From assembly GCF_014843005.1 (NCBI RefSeq), contig NZ_JACYXM010000001.1:496001-560000 (forward strand): DNA of 64,000 nt, written 5' to 3'. This stretch comes from Rhodanobacter sp. DHG33 (GTDB taxonomy: Bacteria > Pseudomonadota > Gammaproteobacteria > Xanthomonadales > Rhodanobacteraceae). The notes beneath the pieces were generated by a model that was given only the letters and a program-made list of their open reading frames with translations, was not told the origin of the DNA and did no database searches. Position numbers and translations under genes: made by a program. Below, piece by piece: positions 62,571 through 64,000 of the stretch; position 1 is the stretch's first letter; each line of letters starts with the position of its first letter.

Positions 62571-62585
62571 TGAAAACCCGGTACA
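62571..62585. promoter_or_regulatory. LacI-like half-site pair upstream of the glucanase gene
   Basis: TGAAAACCCGGTACA shares the TGAAAAC half and the TACA end with the reverse of the site at 56481-56494, one base longer in the middle. It is about 107 bp before the glucanase start. It may mark a common regulator of both operons. Confidence 0.35.
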
Positions 62586-62623
62586 CAGGCATCGCACCGA
62601 CAGATGCAGCCCACATCTTGCGT

Positions 62624-62657
62624 GAAGAAAGGCTGGGGCGCACCAGGCACCCCAGCC
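62624..62657 (-). terminator. Terminator of the TonB-dependent receptor gene
   Basis: On the minus strand GGCTGGGG and CCCCAGCC form an 8-bp stem with an 11-base loop, followed by TTTCTTC. It lies eight bases after the receptor stop. Confidence 0.8.
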
Positions 62658-62664
62658 CGTGTCA

Positions 62665-64000
62665 TCAGAAGCTCAGCCCCATCGAGAGCTTGACCATGCG
62701 CGGGTAGCCCGTGATGTCGCCGGTGGGGTTGTAGATCACCGGCGTGCGTTGCATCACGCCGTTCGAACCCCAGGTCTCCAGATAGTCGACGTAGTTGCTC
62801 CAGTTGAACGCGTTGATCAGGTCGAAGCGCACGTAGGCGTTGAGGTTGCCGTAGAGCTTGAAGTTCTTGGTGGCCTGGAAGTCCAGGTCGCGGTAACCGA
62901 AGATCTTGCCGCCGATCAGGAAGCGCCCGTTGCCTGGCGGCGCGATGGCCACCGAACGACAGCCGCTGCCGGCAATGCCGCCACTGTCCACCAGGGTACC
63001 CGTCGCTCCGTAGCAGGCGAGGTTGAGGTCGGGAACCGGCGTGGACAGGGTCAGCTTGGCGCCCAGCACGAAACCCCACGGACCGTCGAACGTGCCCGTC
63101 GCCACGAGGCGGTGCTTGGCCACGCCGGACGAGGTGAACGGGTAGTTGCCGATCGTCTCGTAGTCGAACGCGTACTGGTCGGTGGGATCGTTGTTGTCGT
63201 TGTTCTGGCTGGTGTGCGAGTAGGTATAGGCAATCGTCGCGCCCCAGTGTGATTCCTGCGTATAGGGCTTGTCGGCGGACAGCAGGATCTCGTCGGCATG
63301 CGTCTCCAGTCCGTTGTTGCCGATGATCAGGCTGCCGAAGCCGGGAATGCCGTTGCCCCAGGGCTGGCTGATGCAGCCGGCGCCGCAGCTTGCCCAGAAG
63401 CTGCCGTTCGGGTAACGGTTGCCCAGCGTGTACACCAGGCCATCGTAGCTGCGGATGTCGGTGAACGTCGCGCTGGTGTTCCAGTCGCCGATCTGGTTGC
63501 GCATGCCGATGCTGAACTGGTCGGAATACGGCGCCTTGAGGTTGTTGTTGACCATGTCGACTTCCTTGCCGGCCGTGCTTCCGGCCACCAAGGATTGCAG
63601 CGTCGAAATGTTGAGGTAGGCCGGGTTCCACGCATAGCAGCTGTTCACGCCGACCGTGCACGGCACGTCAGGCGTGTTGAAGAACAGCTGGGGCTGCGAC
63701 AGCACCGACTTGGTCTGCTCGACCTGCAGCGACTCGTACAGATCGCGGTCGTAGGAGCGGCCGATGCCGCCGAAGATCACGTGCTTCTGGTCGCCGTTGA
63801 TGTCGTACGAGAAGCCGAAGCGCGGCTGCCACTCGTTGGTCTGCGCGTGACGGTTGTGGCCGGTGCTGATGTAGTCGTTGACGTTCACGCCGCCCATCGC
63901 CAGCGTCTGCGCGTAGGTCTGTCCGGCCGGCGCGTTCGGATCCTGCATCTGGAAAGCCGACACGACGTTCGCGGGAGTCACGTAGTTGAGATAGGACGGC
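62665..64000 (-). CDS. TonB-dependent receptor, C-terminal part (Oar-like); 5' end outside window
   Basis: The last 445 residues of an outer-membrane TonB-dependent transporter; the frame is still open at the right edge (PSYLNY before the GTG at 63981). Beta-strand patterns fill the sequence (for example EWQPRFGFSYDINGDQKHVIFGGIGRSYD and LNAYVRFDLINAFNWSNYV), and it ends in Phe (LSMGLSF) as outer-membrane proteins do. Plug and TonB box must lie to the right. With the glucanase and importer next door it is probably the outer-membrane importer of glucan fragments. A terminator separates it from the next gene, so it may form its own unit. Confidence 0.88.
   Translation of the reverse strand, partial: PSYLNYVTPANVVSAFQMQDPNAPAGQTYAQTLAMGGVNVNDYISTGHNRHAQTNEWQPRFGFSYDINGDQKHVIFGGIGRSYDRDLYESLQVEQTKSVLSQPQLFFNTPDVPCTVGVNSCYAWNPAYLNISTLQSLVAGSTAGKEVDMVNNNLKAPYSDQFSIGMRNQIGDWNTSATFTDIRSYDGLVYTLGNRYPNGSFWASCGAGCISQPWGNGIPGFGSLIIGNNGLETHADEILLSADKPYTQESHWGATIAYTYSHTSQNNDNNDPTDQYAFDYETIGNYPFTSSGVAKHRLVATGTFDGPWGFVLGAKLTLSTPVPDLNLACYGATGTLVDSGGIAGSGCRSVAIAPPGNGRFLIGGKIFGYRDLDFQATKNFKLYGNLNAYVRFDLINAFNWSNYVDYLETWGSNGVMQRTPVIYNPTGDITGYPRMVKLSMGLSF

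Overview
The window is a 64-kb piece of a high-GC gammaproteobacterial chromosome. It most likely comes from the Xanthomonadales, probably the Rhodanobacteraceae (Dyella/Rhodanobacter/Luteibacter group). The reasons are the Xanthomonas-type order of the type II secretion operon (E-F-G-H-I-J-K-L-M-N-D), the S53 kumamolisin-type protease, CRP/Clp-like sites beside surface and secretion genes, and intergenic palindromes of a kind I associate with xanthomonads. This is inference from gene content and style; no rRNA or tRNA gene is present to fix the taxon.

Layout. 1-3.3 kb: the end of a chaperone-usher fimbrial operon (usher C-terminus, tip adhesin, small secreted protein) and a short pilin-like gene on the other strand preceded by a perfect CRP-type site. 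3.5-12 kb: housekeeping genes (ferredoxin-NADP reductase, a two-gene ABC exporter, folK/folB, OsmC, dbpA, a TPR-sulfotransferase, a flavoprotein). 12.2-16.5 kb: two secreted proteins, one unrecognised and one an S53 protease with a PKD domain, behind a long AT-rich control region. 16.5-20.5 kb: ArsR regulator with a divergent flavin reductase, then hrpB. 20.5-31.4 kb: the complete 11-gene xps-type type II secretion operon, transcribed right to left from gspE. 31.5-39.7 kb: tatD, methyltransferases, rluE, a NYN protein, a LysR regulator, an aldo/keto reductase and a diguanylate cyclase. 39.7-44 kb: two paralogous TraB/GumN proteins flanking a LysR-cupin-carboxymuconolactone decarboxylase cassette. 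44-48.5 kb: monomeric isocitrate dehydrogenase and a periplasmic cyclic nucleotidase.

48.5-52.7 kb: a threonine operon (homoserine dehydrogenase, thrB, thrC) with a Thr/Ile-rich leader peptide and mutually exclusive RNA pairings, i.e. an attenuator. The dehydrogenase has no aspartokinase domain, and thrB and thrC are separated by two repeat elements. 53.4-64 kb: a beta-glucan/oligosaccharide utilisation locus. It comprises GH39 and GH1 glycosidases, an UgpC/MsmK-type ATPase on the opposite strand, two MalF/MalG-type permeases, a lipoprotein binding protein, a PF10091/GH144-like glucanase and the C-terminal part of a TonB-dependent receptor. Similar LacI-like half-sites occur at two promoters.

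A plausible theme is polymer degradation outside the cell: secreted protease and glucanase, a type II secretion machine that could export such enzymes, and an uptake system for the sugars. No insertion sequence, CRISPR array, prophage, tRNA or rRNA was seen.
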